The notes: generated from the sequence alone by a model not told the origin. 64,000 nucleotides of DNA from Rhyacophila brunnea (GCA_022495005.1 JAGYXB010000694.1:310001-374000), one strand, 5' to 3'; shown: positions 23,106-35,455, counted from the first letter of the stretch. Translations and numbers: made by a program.

Positions 23106-23867
23106 TGTTTCCTCTCTACAGTAAAGTTTTAGTGGTTTATATAACCCTTTTTCGAGGAACGTATTCAATTATATAAAAAATGTGTTAAAAAATAATAATA
23201 CGTAACACAATGTGACCATACATGAGGTTATGGAATTATTTGGAATTATTAATTTAATGTACATAATATGACGTCTAATATCTCAAGGTCAGCCAAGAAA
23301 ATTAATGGTAAAATCTACTCCTATTTCGTATTTTATCTGTTAGATAGGTATCATTTTTTAGAGAATTTTGATTATTGTTGTTCTTAAAAATATCTAAGTA
23401 AAAAAAAAAATTATACTATCTTTACGATAGGTGTATTTAAATTTTTAATTTAGAAGTTTGTATATATTGGGGACCAATATTTGAACAATTCCGTGGCGTA
23501 ACAAAGTATATTTGCATTGAAAAACAGTCTTCGGTATCTCCTATCGAAATCCAATCCCAGTTTGTGATTATAATTAAGATGTCTCCTTCCGAGACAACCC
23601 TTTAATCTTTAATCATTAAGCAAACGTTCAATTTAAATTCAAAAGATAGCAAAGCAGGCTTGCTTCAAATTTTCATCAAAACGCCCTAAACCAATATCGA
23701 TTAATCTTGTTCAAATACGTGACGAGACTTATCGCACCAAAATGTTTAGAAGTTTCCTGTACAATAAATTTAGAAAATGATCTATTTGATAGTATTACAT
23801 TTCGTTGAATTAAACAAAATAATAATAGCTTGAGCGAAATAATGATTAATTATTATTAAAAATAGTC

Positions 23868-23975
23868 ACTGAGACTTGAAGCTTTCGAGATGTGGCTGTA
23901 TAGACGCATCTTCAAAGTTTCTTGGACTCACCGGGTGATAACTGTTGAAGTTCTCAATCGAATGGAGGGTTACAT
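23868..23975 (+). pseudogene. LINE relic, short C-terminal fragment
   Basis: The plus strand reads LEAFEMWLYRRIFKVSWTHR, VITVEVLNRME. This is the AFE.W..RR[MI]..[IV]SW block of RTE-like elements. It stops abruptly where the inverted-repeat element at 23977 begins, which suggests disruption by insertion. The overlapping minus-strand frame is a shadow. Confidence 0.75.
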
Positions 23976-23976
23976 A

Positions 23977-24193
23977 TAAGTTGTACGTATGCAGTTCATC
24001 GTACGACACGTATTCGTGCGCCGCAGTACGTGAAACATGAGTTCGTACATGTTGTAGCATACGTACAAATATACTCCACGGTGAAATGTTCAATGAAGAA
24101 CTCGTCATTTGATTAAATGTTACACGAACTCATGTTTCACGTACTACGGCGCACGAATAAGTGTCCTGCGGTGAACTGCTTACGTACGAATTT
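23977..24193. mobile_element. 217-bp foldback element with ACGTA-rich ends
   Basis: Long inverted arms of about 65 bp: TTGTACGTATGCAGTTCATC and TATTCGTGCGCCGCAGTACG on the left, CGTACTACGGCGCACGAATA and GGTGAACTGCTTACGTACGA on the right, around a spacer of some 75 bp. The first 17 bases recur exactly at 52011. Both elements also share CCACGGTGAAATGTT. Confidence 0.72.
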
Positions 24194-24199
24194 CCGGAT

Positions 24200-26100
24200 A
24201 CGACGCAGTGATGCTACAAGAGCAATCAACACGCTTCGAGGCTGATATTGTGAAAAGCTTGAGAAGTGATTCTGGACCATGGAAACTAGCGTGACATTAT
24301 TCTTTCCACATGCTTCTAGGCTAAGATATTGTAGGTAAGTAATTAATTTTGATTTTTTTTTTAATTAACACAATATTACCTATTTAATAAAAAAATACAT
24401 TAAGAAATGTAACAACTAACAAATGAGTTAAACGGACCGTATTTTGAGGGAGAAATTATGAAATAACAACCGTCTTATTCACTCTCACATAAATGGAATA
24501 TATCTAAATTCAAAAGAATTTGGTTAAACACAACCATTTCCGTTTCGTTTAGTGTCACTAATATACATTGAATGAACAAACGACGTATATCGGGCACATA
24601 GCAAAAATTACATAGTTTTATTTACACTATTAATATTAATATAATATTAAATCAACTACTACATAATTATACTAATATATTATGTAAGTAAGTTCCTTTA
24701 GAGCCCTCATTGATGAACCCGTAAGCCAGATAACAAAAATGAATAATCGTGCAGGTTCTTAACCAAATCCGTACTTTGTAAGGAAATATTTTGAACATAA
24801 CTTTGCTGAGAATATTGAAGTATACGGGTATTCCAAATTTATTATATTATTTCAGGGGTTAAAAAAAATATTTAGATTCATTACAAAAGTAAAATTTAAC
24901 GGCAGCGGCTGATGCCTTGGCGAAGTTTGTTTCGGCGAGCTAAAGTCGTAAAGATCTTTGTATTTTATGCTTTGGTTATATTTGAAGCACGTCCTTACCT
25001 CAGTTTTGGAAGAGACATTAAATAAACAACCTGAAACAAACACAATAAGCCCACTTCCTCTTTATATTACACAAAATACTCGATAGGGATTCAGAAACCG
25101 GTTTTTGTGTGAGAATATCTAAAACCCGGTTTTATATCAATTGAATCCTGTATTTCTAAAACGTTATAAATCACAATAATTGTGTTTTAGTCAACATATT
25201 GAAAACATAATATATAAGAATAAATAGTGAAAAGTTTTATATAAAATATATTATTTATTAGATATTCACTATTAACTATTGTCTTTAAAAAACTATGAAA
25301 AAGGTTGCCTTAAATTTGTGTGTTTAGGTAAACTTATGTCATTTTTTTTTAAACGTGACATGTTATGTTTTCGAAACTTCCAATTGATAAACAATGATTT
25401 GAATGTAAAGCTTGTCAATAAAAATAGATTTCCTTTGTATGTTGACGAAAATTTTAAACATTCTTAAAAGACTGTCAGAATTAAATTTATGCTGAAATAA
25501 TATTTTTTGTTTATTTTAAAATTTCGCCATCTCAAATTATGGTCAGAGCTTGAAATAGATCGGAGCGCATCGGAGCGCCATTCCGGTTCGTGAAATCGGT
25601 AAAATTATTGCTCTGTCTCGTAGGAAAAATAATAACAAAAAATCTAACACGCTTATTTTTATAAAATACTCATAAAAATTAATAACAACGAGTACCTATG
25701 TTAAGCTCGGTTGAGCAGTCCGGTTCGTTAACTTTTCCATTATTAGCGCTTATTGTGGTGAAATTAGTCACACAACGTACACCTTCTAATACTAATACTA
25801 ATAAAAAAAATTCGTAAACGTTGATTACAATGAGTCCTGAGAATAGTAAATAATAAACAGAACGTTTTACTTCTGTCGCAAAACATCTTTCAAACAAAAT
25901 TTCGATTATTCTTTGTAATGGAATGGAATCCCGAAATAATATTTTAGTGGAAATTTTCATTTTTAGGTAGCGTACTTGGAAATCAAAAACTGAGTAAAGA
26001 ACAAAATAAACTTTGAGCTCAAAAATAGACAGCATAATATGAATATAAGATTGTAAAATCGATAGTTTTGCATAGCTCTAAATAAAGTACATTTTTTTAT
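24200..26100. other. AT-rich DNA, nothing firmly assigned
   Basis: Includes the minus-strand frame at 25679-26035 (118 codons). It is hydrophobic and not recognised, and is at about the length chance would allow. A short GGAGCGC-rich patch at 25556-25585 resembles the islands near 48.4 and 48.9 kb. Confidence 0.4.
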
Positions 26101-26114
26101 TGTACCGATATATA

Positions 26115-26375
26115 TGATTAGTCCAACGTTTAAGCCGCGCGGCCACTGTGGGTGTTGAACGTTGGACTATCACGCCGTAATCCCAGGTTTAAATCCTGGG
26201 TCTGGCAAGTACACATATTGTTTTTCAATTTGTGTGTGAGTCAGGGTATGGACCTAATAGGTTGAGAAAGTGGCTAACCTCCATTTCTCATAAAAACAAA
26301 ATCTGTTAACACAAACCTTTACTCTATGGAGACCCATATGATCATATTAGGATCGGACATGGACGGGATATATGA
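26115..26375 (+). mobile_element. tRNA-derived SINE, family S1, copy 1
   Basis: A tRNA-like head (TTTAAGCCGCGCGGCCACTG, then a B-box-like CAGGTTTAAATCCTGGG) is followed by the body: GGCAAGTACACATATTG, GGACCTAATAGGTTGAGAAA, AACAAAATCTGTTAACACAA and GGAGACCCATATGATCATAT. Other copies are at 39700, 52550, 54605 and 63378. Confidence 0.82.
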
Positions 26376-27317
26376 TTACAAATGTGTATTTTTATTTCGC
26401 GGCCGTAAAATTTAAAATTTACAAAATGTATTATTATTAAAAAATTTAACCGGTATATTCAGCATACATCGACAACCGGTATTTTGACTCCCTATCCATA
26501 TATCCCTATTCAACTTTGAAATATAATTTTAAGTGTTTGTTTGAAATAATTAATATTTTATGAAGGTTTAGATTTATGGAAAATTATTGCGGCAGCTTTA
26601 CGCGTTCTATAATAAATAAAAACAATCAAAACTATTTTATTTCACCACCGGCATATTAATTTATCTGTACACGGTATTTAAACAACAATTTATTCACAGT
26701 GTTACCAACATTATTCAAACTGATTTTGTTGGAAGGCCATTATATAAAGTAAATAATTTGTATATGTATACATATGTGGTTTGGTTTTGCATGCTTAGTT
26801 TGCAAACATAAATACAAGTAAGAGAATAGAGAGACATACGGCGTCATTCACTCGTATGGTGATAGGGTATTGGCAATAATATAAAAATGTTTGAACAAAG
26901 ACACAGATAAAAACAAAATCATATTGCCTCCATATTTAATATTTGGAGACAATGGTAGAGCCTCAAGTTATGCCATTAGATTAGTGGATGGAAAACTGGA
27001 CGCAGGTTTTTACAGCATACTCTACGGTATAGATGCCTCCACATTCATGATAAAGGAGAGGCTTTAACGCACATGTCCAAAGGGTATACGGTTTAAGCTT
27101 ATAATGTATTTACAGAGGAGGCTTCCTGAATGTTCCGCCATTGATTGGGTTTATCACCAGATTTGTAAACGACATTGTCTGACTCTATTTTATTTTTTTA
27201 CTTTATTTTATTTCTTTTCTCGTAGTTGATTTAAAAAAAAATCATACTAAAACTTTTAAGTAAACGTTAAGTTAACGAACGTACGTAATTTGAAAACACC
27301 TCAGATATCATATTATT

Positions 27318-27665
27318 ATATCATCATCATCGTCATCCTGAGTTTATCCACTGCTGGATGAAGGCTTCTCCAAGCTGATTCCACTTATCTCAGTTCTGTG
27401 CATTGCATTGCCACGTACTTCCGAAGAACTTAACCATTTCATTGATCTAGTGGCCTCTAGGTCTACCTTGTGGACGTTTTGTACCTCTTGGGTACCACTG
27501 AATGACTAGATTTGTCTCTTCTTCGAGCTATGTGTCCAGTCCATTTCCATTTATTTTGAGGTTTTTAGTGAACTCTATAACATCGCAACCCCTTGTCTGT
27601 TTTCTTATCCAATCATTCTGATTTTTGTCTTTTCGCATTATTCCCAGCATGCACCTCTCTATTCC
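27318..27665 (-). pseudogene. LINE relic, C-terminal tail and 3' microsatellite
   Basis: On the minus strand it reads ERCMLGIMRKDKNQNDWIRK, QWYPRGTKRPQGRPRGH, and finally LGEAFIQQWINSG. These correspond to the arginine-rich GRP block and terminal GEA..QQW motif of RTE-like LINEs. The 3' end is a run of GAT/TGA triplets, as usual for this group. Confidence 0.85.
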
Positions 27666-27719
27666 AATATTGTATTTTTAATAGAAAAAATCTTTATTAA
27701 AAAAATACGATAATCAACG

Positions 27720-27782
27720 GCTTAAATCAGTTACCACTGGATTCGCGCCAATGTGCTTTACCAATTGAGCTACGGATATATT
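27720..27782 (-). pseudogene. tRNA-like relic
   Basis: The minus strand starts TCCGTAGCTCAATTGGTAAA with a good A box and continues GCGCGAATCCAGTGG. The spacing between the A-box and B-box-like parts is too short for a working tRNA, so this is a deleted tRNA gene or a SINE head. Confidence 0.45.
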
Positions 27783-27789
27783 ATCTAAT

Positions 27790-29600
27790 TACAACGAAAA
27801 TATTTTTTCTAGTATGTATCCATCTGAGATGTTTTAAAATTCTAAATTTAAATCTCTGTAATATAATGATAATATTATGAGCAATTAAAATAATGACAAT
27901 TTATAGTCGCTTTTTAAAAGCTGTTTAAATCATCTACCTTAATACAAAAATAAATCAAAATTACTATAAATATAACTCCTATATATTATTATATTCTATT
28001 TTCGTTTTTGTTCGTCGATAAGGGTTCGAACAGTGAAAGATGGAGGGTTATGTTGATAAATATTCAGCGTCTGCCAACTTGAAGAAATTTCCTATAAATA
28101 CGTTTGACCGCAAGCCGTGAACCAGCCCATTTTCAACACAATCCATTTCTTATGCTGGCTATAGACGTTGTGTTATTCCATATTCATTAAAATGTATCAG
28201 TGAAAAAGAAACGGAATCGATAGATGGTAGACTTTATCAAAAGACAAAGGCTAGACGCAATTAGATTGTAATGCTGAAGGCGGAGCTTTAAATTGAGAAA
28301 AATCCATGTTTCTCATTTATCGAAAAAAATAAAAATTCGAAAAATTCCACAATCTTTCACCAGACCTCCAATGAATACTCAATCATGAGTTTTATAATGA
28401 AAACAAAATAAACTTTTGTAAAGAAAACCTAAAAAAGCTCTTAAATTTGATTCTCGACGAAAAAATTGAGAATTAAAAAAAGTCTGACAATCTCATGTTT
28501 TAGAAGCTGCCAACATGCATACCTCCCTGCTTATATCTAACAATTCGGTTAAGTAATTTAAATATAGCTATGGGTAGCAGTGCCACCTATCAACATTATG
28601 CTGTCGATACTCGATGCACTCAATAATTATATTTTTTATAACATCGAAAAATAATATAAAGTAGCAATATTCATAGATAAAGAACGCGTTGATTTGAATA
28701 CCAATATGGATTAGTAATCATCTATTTCCATAAGACCGGTGTATGTTACTTGAGTTTCATTAGAATTGTCTCAAAATAGTTTTATTTTTAATTTACAAAA
28801 ATAATGAAACTTTAATACAATACAGTGAATGTGTTAAGAAGCGTGTGAGGGATCCAACGTGGGTGTTATATTTATGCGATCGAGCAACAAAGACGCAAAA
28901 ACGCAGGTAGATATAGCTTATTGTTAGATATATATATATATTATACATTTGGCAGACAAAAGAAGGGCGTATGTGATGTGCTGTATTACGTTGCGTTACA
29001 GACAGACAGTTAAATCAAGAAAAATATTTGATAAAACGTTGAAAATATAATGCGAGTCAATTAAAGTTTAAATTATAATTAAATATCTAAAAATTAAATA
29101 AAGTTAGTTTGGTTCTATAAATTCAATCAGGTTTCCTTTGTGATAGAATTTATTATGATTTCGTAGCGTGATACTCTGCTTCTGTAATAATATTGCTACT
29201 AATATTATACCATGTATACTCCAGTTAACTCCTGACGAACGAGATAGTTTACCAAAATATGATAATTGCAATGCAAACTTATGTAAACAGAAACTAACTT
29301 GCAAACTGCAATATAGTTTGGTTTATATTATTAATTATTTAGTTTAAAATTAATATTAGAAGTTGAATTTTAATGATAATCAGCAAAGATTTTACACTAA
29401 AATAAGTGAGAATTTTAAGTATAATAACAATTATTCAAATATCATGACATCGTTATTAAGTGTCATCTATTGGTTTCCAATAATGACCATTATCACCGAT
29501 ACAAAAATGTAAAGTAAGTCTTGGGCTGATGGATAAATGTTTACTGTCAAATTTTGCAACTCAAAATTTCCAATCAGTTTCGCTAAAATAAATGTACGTC
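27790..29600. other. AT-rich DNA, nothing assigned
   Basis: Only short low-complexity tracts are visible, such as the (TA)n at 28928-28940. No delimited element or exon was recognised. Confidence 0.45.
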
Positions 29601-29625
29601 TGGTAGAAATTAAATGAAAATACCA

Positions 29626-30020
29626 CTATGCTGCCCTTCTACGAAAGAAGGCAGTAACTGACTTTTACAAACATTCGAGATAAATGACATAATGTGTTTT
29701 TTCTCAAACTTTAGTACTATAAATTAATGAAAAAAGATGGTAATTTTTATTTATAGGATGGTAAAATACAAACAAAGTAATAATAAACAAGCAGTAACTG
29801 CAATAAATAGGTGCAATTACTGCCTTTTTGCTAAAAAAATGTATTATTTTAGAAGATGTTAATTTTTTCACTAAGGACGGATTTTAACGGTATTTTAGTG
29901 ATAATACTGATTTTGAAGTGAACAGATTATACAACTTTCAAAATTACCTAACGGATGGCATTTATAACTCAATTTCACAAATTTTGCGAGTTACTGCCTT
30001 CTTCTTTGGAAGAGCACTAG
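29626..30020. mobile_element. 395-bp MITE-like element, GGCAGTAACT family
   Basis: The ends are imperfect inverted repeats: CTATGCTGCCCTTCTACGAA then AGAAGGCAGTAACT on the left, AGTTACTGCCTTCTTCTTTG then GAAGAGCACTAG on the right. The same GCAGTAACTGC / ATTACTGCC words recur near the middle (29790-29830). No reading frame is present. Confidence 0.62.
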
Positions 30021-30024
30021 AGGT

Positions 30025-30860
30025 TTCATTACAAAATATCTAGCCCAAAATTTATACAGCCTGAAGATATAAAACTCTACATTTAAAACTAGGAAACACT
30101 AGTAATCCAATCCGGGTACCTATATTACCTGAATAAATTCAATATAAGATAAGACAATACGTATACGTGTAACGACTTCATAAAATAAGTGTGATAAAAC
30201 AAAAAATATTATGTCCTCAGCAACAAATTTAATGATTTAAACACATAACAAAAAAACTCAACCACCCTCCATTACATTTTTTATACAAACACTAAAATCT
30301 TCATACGGCTTCATATACGGACACTCTGCCAACTCGTTTGCACTAAAAGCTATGATTGAAGTTATTATAGTAGAGCTAATCCCATACAAATTTCTTACTT
30401 ACCTCCCTCAATGATTGTAGTGCGTCCAGGCACATAATAAATAATTCAGTCATTGTTCCACATTATTGGCATAAACATCTTTAAAACAGACACAAGTTTT
30501 AGCGTCGATCACCGCAATACAGGCTGACTCATAAAAAGTTATCGTTCGAACTATATTACCGCTAACGTCGCTTCCACCATTTATCATAAACTCATCTTCA
30601 TCCCAAAACAGTGTAACCGTGAGAGTGATAATCGGACAGATAGTACTACTAAATGAGTGCGGGAACACGAAGTCAGCCCAACGGGCCAGCCTTATCAACA
30701 TTAAAGGTTAGTGCCTGGATTGAATTCCTGTATATCACTCCCCCACCATTTAAATCATCCCCTACCTACAGTTCACTGAAAAGCGCTGCCAAGCTGTAAA
30801 AAAATGTATATATATATATATATTATTTTTAACGCTGCAACAGACCAGAAAGCCCAGTGA
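30025..30860. other. AT-rich DNA, nothing assigned
   Basis: Contains a (TA)n tract near 30810-30825 and the words AAAGGTTAGTGCCTGGA (30703-30719), which recur at 44971. The 83-codon minus-strand frame at 30450-30701 is not recognised. Confidence 0.4.
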
Positions 30861-30861
30861 C

Positions 30862-30950
30862 AATAGTGTAGTGAAACAGTAGTGTGATCGGTTATAGAAG
30901 AGAAACAATTTAAAATACCCAGAGCTTTGAGAAAATCACATAAATGCCGC
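30862..30950 (-). mobile_element. SINE fragment, family S3
   Basis: Shares GTGTAGTGAAACAGTAGTGT and ATAGAAG.GAAACAAT with 12110-12165 in the same orientation. The tRNA-like head is missing. Confidence 0.5.
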
Positions 30951-31734
30951 CGGCAAACTCGGCGAGTTTGGTTAGATTCTGTTTACGTGGAATATGCTGC
31001 AATAATTATTATTGTGAGGTTTCCATTAATTAAATTCTAATAGTTAATATAAATAAATTATTTCTTAAGTCAAGGTAAATGTTAAATTAATAGTGTGTGC
31101 AAGTACCTACGATATAACCAAGATTCGGGGTGATCCGGGTATTTGGGTAATTAGTACCTTGATTTAAAATACAAAAACTGATAACCCAAAAATGAATGAA
31201 TTTTGATAAGCATTTGATGTACAAATTACTAATTAAACTCATCGTAATTAGATAGGACGCCATTATCTTAATTAGTGCAATAGCAAGTAGTACTAGTAGT
31301 AGTTGCAAAGTGCGTTGGTGCAAATCTATGATGGGGATGAACGTAGTGTTATTCTTACCCCCGATGTTATGCTTATGTTCTGAAGATTGCTTGAGTGTGC
31401 GTGACATGCTATATTCAGACAGTGATGAATAATACACAGAGTTGGTATTTTCTTGGTTTTATTTTAAAGTAACAAAGTTTGGATAAACACGGCACTAAAA
31501 ATGACTGTCACATTGATTTTAGTTTGAGTTGAAAGGTTTACATTAACTTGGAATTTAGATATGGTGAGAGATACAGAACAGTGGCGCATGTGTCCATGGT
31601 CTATAATAATATGTGGGAATGGTCGATGTAAGGGTCGATGGCATTGTAGATGAAAGATGATCATGGTTATTCGTGATGATGGAGAAGTGAGAGTTTATTT
31701 ATGGTGACCTAAGTACAAGAGTACAATCGGTACA

Positions 31735-31850
31735 ATAATAAAATACACTGGCAGTACATAATATACTGAGATAGTAACGGACCGAGTACTTAAATTCGAA
31801 TAACATTTCCGATGAATTATTATTCGCTATTTATACAATCAAAATAATAT
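31735..31850. repeat. Dispersed repeat I, copy 2
   Basis: This is the second copy of the repeat at 11215-11345 (GGCAGTACATAATATACTGA, GATAGTAACGGACCGAGTAC). Confidence 0.5.
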
Positions 31851-33415
31851 TCTTTTTATTGAAATAATAGAGTCAGTTATTATCTTGCGGTTGCGTCAAT
31901 GGATGACTGACTAAGTTAAAAACGGATATTGATAATTTATTATTGAGGTCAGGTCCTTACCGAGTTTGCTATAATTTTACACTACGAAAAATAGATATAT
32001 CCCTAAAAATATCTGAAGTGTTTTCAAATTATATAATGTACAGAATAATTGTATGTTATTAAGTCTTCACTACCGGTACCAATAAATAAGTACCTATTAT
32101 AATATATTTAATATTACTAGAAATAAATAAGATAGAATAGTTGTTTTATCGTACTGTAAATCTTGTACAAAAGAATCAAATTGTAATTTTGGCAAACCAA
32201 AAACGTGTAAAAGGAATCGGAACGAGTAACCAAAAGCGAGGCAATCAATGTAACTCGCGTACGCTGTCGGGAAGGTTTAGGTGTTCAACAAAAAAAGCAG
32301 TCAAAACCAGCTATGTCGAATTTCAACGCTAATAGACCGGCGTTTGTCTCCGCAATCAATAATCCACTTCTCGCAGCAGAAAGAATAAAAGATTTTGGCT
32401 TGTCGCAACTCGAGAATCGGGTGGCCTGCGGGGTAACTCGGTATGTGTATCACGTAGCCGATGTTCAATGAGGCTTCTTGCGTCTACCCGGAGAGGAAAT
32501 GAACATTTGCCAGGGCAACGGTAAAGCTCTTTTGGGGAGAGATGAGAAATACGTTCCCGGTAGAGCGCAGGAAGCTCTAGTAAATAAATTTCCCGCAATA
32601 AATTCAATAATTGAAAAATCTATTATTTTGCGTTCTACGAAAAGCCATCAGCTATTTAATCATTGTATTTTCTATAATTAAATATACGTGCATAAATTAA
32701 TGATATCAAAATTCATTGTAAATGTGTTACTCGAGTTTTGCCAAAGCATCTCAATCTCAACTCATCTTGTGCTAATAATAGTATTAGATGTAAAAATAAG
32801 CCCTGACGGCTAAATTATTAAACATGGAAACATGCTTTGCTTACTGATTCTCTGAATGCTGGTTGTCCAATTTCGAAAGAAAATAAATAATATATTGAGA
32901 GGCGTGGGTTTACACGTCATTCAGCTGACTGGAGTCTCCTTAGGCCGCGCTACTTTTGTGATTTTATTTTTCGTTACGCCTGTGCAATTTTTTGTAACGA
33001 ATCCGTCCGGGAGCTCTAGACAAAAGCGTGTATCCATGCTAAAAATCGTTGTATATAGTTATGTATGCGCGTTAGAAGTTATACTTCTTTGTGCGTAACA
33101 AAACGAAAACAAAACATGTGATAACCTAGATTCTTCGACTAGCTTTTATTTATCTTATTACATTACACAATCAAGAGGAGCATTGGAGCGCCGTTAGTTT
33201 ATTTATATATAATTTAACTTATATTACTAAATTATATAATTATTTCTCGTTGTTTTCAGTTTTAAAGTGACAACTGCCACTGACGTTTAATCGTTTATTT
33301 ACGTAAGGAATTGCAAATGGCCAACAATAATAAATTCGTTGCCTAGACAACGAAACAATTCTACAATCAAACTTGCGTTTGTATACAGCTGGTTGATTTG
33401 CAGCAAACTTCATAC
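31850..33415. other. Mixed AT-rich DNA with a GC-richer patch
   Basis: Positions 32200-32600 are richer in GC. One frame is open without a start codon from about 32209 to 32460 (NRPAFVSAINNPLLAAERIK, DFGLSQLENRVACGVTRYVY). I cannot assign it. A perfect RFX-type X-box lies at 33338. No complete gene could be built. Confidence 0.3.
33338..33351. promoter_or_regulatory. Perfect X-box palindrome (RFX-type site)
   Basis: GTTGCCTAGACAAC matches the RFX consensus of two GTTGCC-like half sites around a 2-bp centre. RFX sites often mark ciliary genes in animals. No recognised gene starts next to it, so the role is open and a chance match is possible. Confidence 0.35.
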
Positions 33416-33417
33416 CG

Positions 33418-33505
33418 TCGAGCACTTTCTTAACGGTGTGCGCGCGCAGCTCTCAATTATTTTTCTCTCTACCAAACGTCCCAAAAGAAGTATAATTTCA
33501 AAAGT
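33418..33505 (+). repeat. Direct repeat L, left copy
   Basis: TTAACGGTGTGCGCGCGCAG, CTCTCAAT, CTCTACCAAACG and CCAAAAGAAGTATAA match 33955-34040 in the same orientation, 537 bp further on. Confidence 0.7.
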
Positions 33506-33622
33506 AATACGATAATGTCACAAAATCCGTGATAATATTTATGCCGGTGTAAAGCTTGTTTAATATACCTAGGATGATTCGGTTTAGATATATATTAAAC
33601 ATAACCTCTAATTAATAGGTGT

Positions 33623-33838
33623 TTAAAATTTCACTACCGCGACAATATACTTAACTGAAATAGTCTCAATGTTTAAAGTTAGAATACATTTTTTTGCAGA
33701 ATGCCACACGTAAAGGATGTCATCTTTTATCACAAGTACATTTTGGGTATGTTTTATGGTTTTCGGTAAACCTTCTTTAATTGTTTTAATAATTTTGTCC
33801 TCGTTTAAGTTAAAAAAAACACTAGCGCGGGAAGACAT
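33623..33838 (-). CDS. Small reading frame, possibly a Nup88-like N-terminal exon
   Basis: The minus-strand frame of 71 codons begins MSSRASVFFNLNEDK and continues IIKTIKEGLPKTIKHTQNVL, VIKDDILYVWHSAKKCIL. The layout of a ..GLP block, then QN[VL]L, then DD.LY.WH resembles the start of the nucleoporin Nup88 (members only in flies), the beta-propeller protein of the cytoplasmic pore face. This is from memory of the family and is weak. A donor-like GTTAAG at 33650-33655 would end the coding exon at 33656. No following exon was found. The upstream side (33840-34040) is CpG-richer than average, like a promoter. It lies between two direct repeats, so a mobile or duplicated fragment is equally possible. 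Confidence 0.35.
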   Translation of the reverse strand: MSSRASVFFNLNEDKIIKTIKEGLPKTIKHTQNVLVIKDDILYVWHSAKKCILTLNIETISVKYIVAVVKF

Positions 33839-33954
33839 TTCTAACGGCGTTGTTTTGACTGATGTGAAGTTAGCGGCGCAGTCAGCCGCTTTGACAGCTG
33901 ACTGATTAGCACATGCGCGATGGGTATAGCGTGATCACGCGGCTAACTTTATCA

Positions 33955-34040
33955 TGTCGCACTTCCGTAACGGTGTGCGGACGCAGCTCTCAATCTTATC
34001 CTCTACTAAGCGCGCCAAAAGAATTATAACTTCAAAATAG
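33955..34040 (+). repeat. Direct repeat L, right copy
   Basis: GTAACGGTGTGCGGACGCAG, CTCTCAAT, CCTCTACTAAGCGCG and CCAAAAGAATTATAA match the left copy at 33418. The pair brackets the reading frame at 33623-33838. Confidence 0.7.
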
Positions 34041-35318
34041 TGCTGAGTATTCGATAGATTAAATTTACTAGAACTAATTAAAGTAATTCCTCGATATATG
34101 ACGCTTGTAATTTGAATATTTTAAATAAGTAATAAAATTAAAAAACAGTAACTACAATGTATATAAAAGACGATAGCATAATATTATAAAAATAATACAG
34201 AAGGAAAAAAACCTTTATGTTTCGCCAGAGTGCACTATAAGATTTCTAAGTTAATCTTCTTTACCATGAGAGCTTGAAAGGAATGGTTTTTAAAACAATA
34301 GTAGCACATTAAACTATCAAAGCAAATACTGTTCCTTAAATGTTATATTTTTTTTTTTCAAAATAATGTGTCAATTGAAAATTCCAATGGAAAATTTACC
34401 GAATATATTTTACTATAATACGAATAAAAAAAATATTTAAACAGTACACAACGGATATGTACAATCTCCTGTCAATAAGGCTTTATTCTCAATATTTAAA
34501 ACGACGATATATTTTTTTAAGTAGAAGACACGCAGTAAACGACGCATCGGTACTTGATATCCTTTTTTAGTTATAACTTTTCGTGACTTTGAAACTGTGC
34601 GTGTTGACAGTGCTGAGGCCCGCCATGTACTACCCAAGCCGGTACTGCCTCACAAAAATGTTTTACTATAGTCTTATTTAAATTATTTAGACACATAGCT
34701 ATACTAATTAATTACATAAATATTTTGTCAGAACATCACAAATTTGATTTTAATAAAATATTTTTTAAATATTTTTAATAACTCATCTTTCTTCACTTAT
34801 AAAATGTATGGATGCTGCACGAAAACGCTGCAAGATACAAGTCGTCCCACCGTTGTACTATTTAAATTCTATGAGCTTTTTAACGTAAATTTTAAATTGT
34901 TTGCCATATTGTGAAATTATACTTCCGATATGTGCTTTTACTATAATAGTAAAAAGCACATCATGTGAACGAGTCTTTGGCACGACTAAAGTATAAATAG
35001 CGTATTTGTATCCCTGTTTACAAATACGGTTTTATTAATGTGGTATCTAACTAATTTTGTTTGTATGATCACATACTAGTTAGAGGTCATAGAACTATAT
35101 TGGAAATATAATTAACACACACACACACCTATATAATAATATTATTGATATGAAACAATATATTATTAATATATTGTTTCCTATAACCACACACACTCAA
35201 TACGTCAGGTACTAACACTAAACAATTAATGTAAACAATGAAGGTTGAACATCAAAGATAGTATGGAAAACGTTCTATATTTAAATGGAGTTTAAATGAA
35301 TGAAACTAAAACTGAATA
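34041..35318. other. AT-rich DNA with a short shared segment
   Basis: On the minus strand, positions 34595-34635 (ATGGCGGGCCTCAGCACTGT) resemble 36725-36745 (ATGGCAGGCTTCTGCACTGT), so both are probably pieces of one repeat. An (AC)n tract lies at 35112-35126, followed by an AT-rich palindrome around ATATTATTAATAT. Confidence 0.4.
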
Positions 35319-35455
35319 TGAGGCGTCTAATTCCAAAAAGCGATAAGTCCACATTTGGTCAAAATCGAGAATAAAATTTTCACGTATTCTTTGTATAATT
35401 TTACACAATATGTATTGATCTATAAATTCCAAAACGCGACATAACCCTTGCCGTA
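35319..35455 (+). mobile_element. MITE family B, 5' fragment
   Basis: Starts TGAGGCGTCTAATTCCAAAA and continues AGCGATAAGTCCACATTTGG, then AATATGTATTGAT and AAATTCCAAAACGC. It is nearly identical to the start of the full copy at 36099, but breaks off near 35455 and lacks the right end. Confidence 0.82.

Noticed and set aside
25679..26035. 118-codon minus-strand frame
   Set aside because: It is hydrophobic and AT-driven with no recognisable motif, and of a length that chance can produce in a window this size.
26115..26375. Genuine tRNA genes in the SINE heads
   Set aside because: Acceptor and anticodon stems do not form correctly, and each head is followed by the same non-tRNA body.
31087..31437. 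116-codon minus-strand frame
   Set aside because: No recognisable protein, lies beside a dispersed repeat, and has low-complexity composition.
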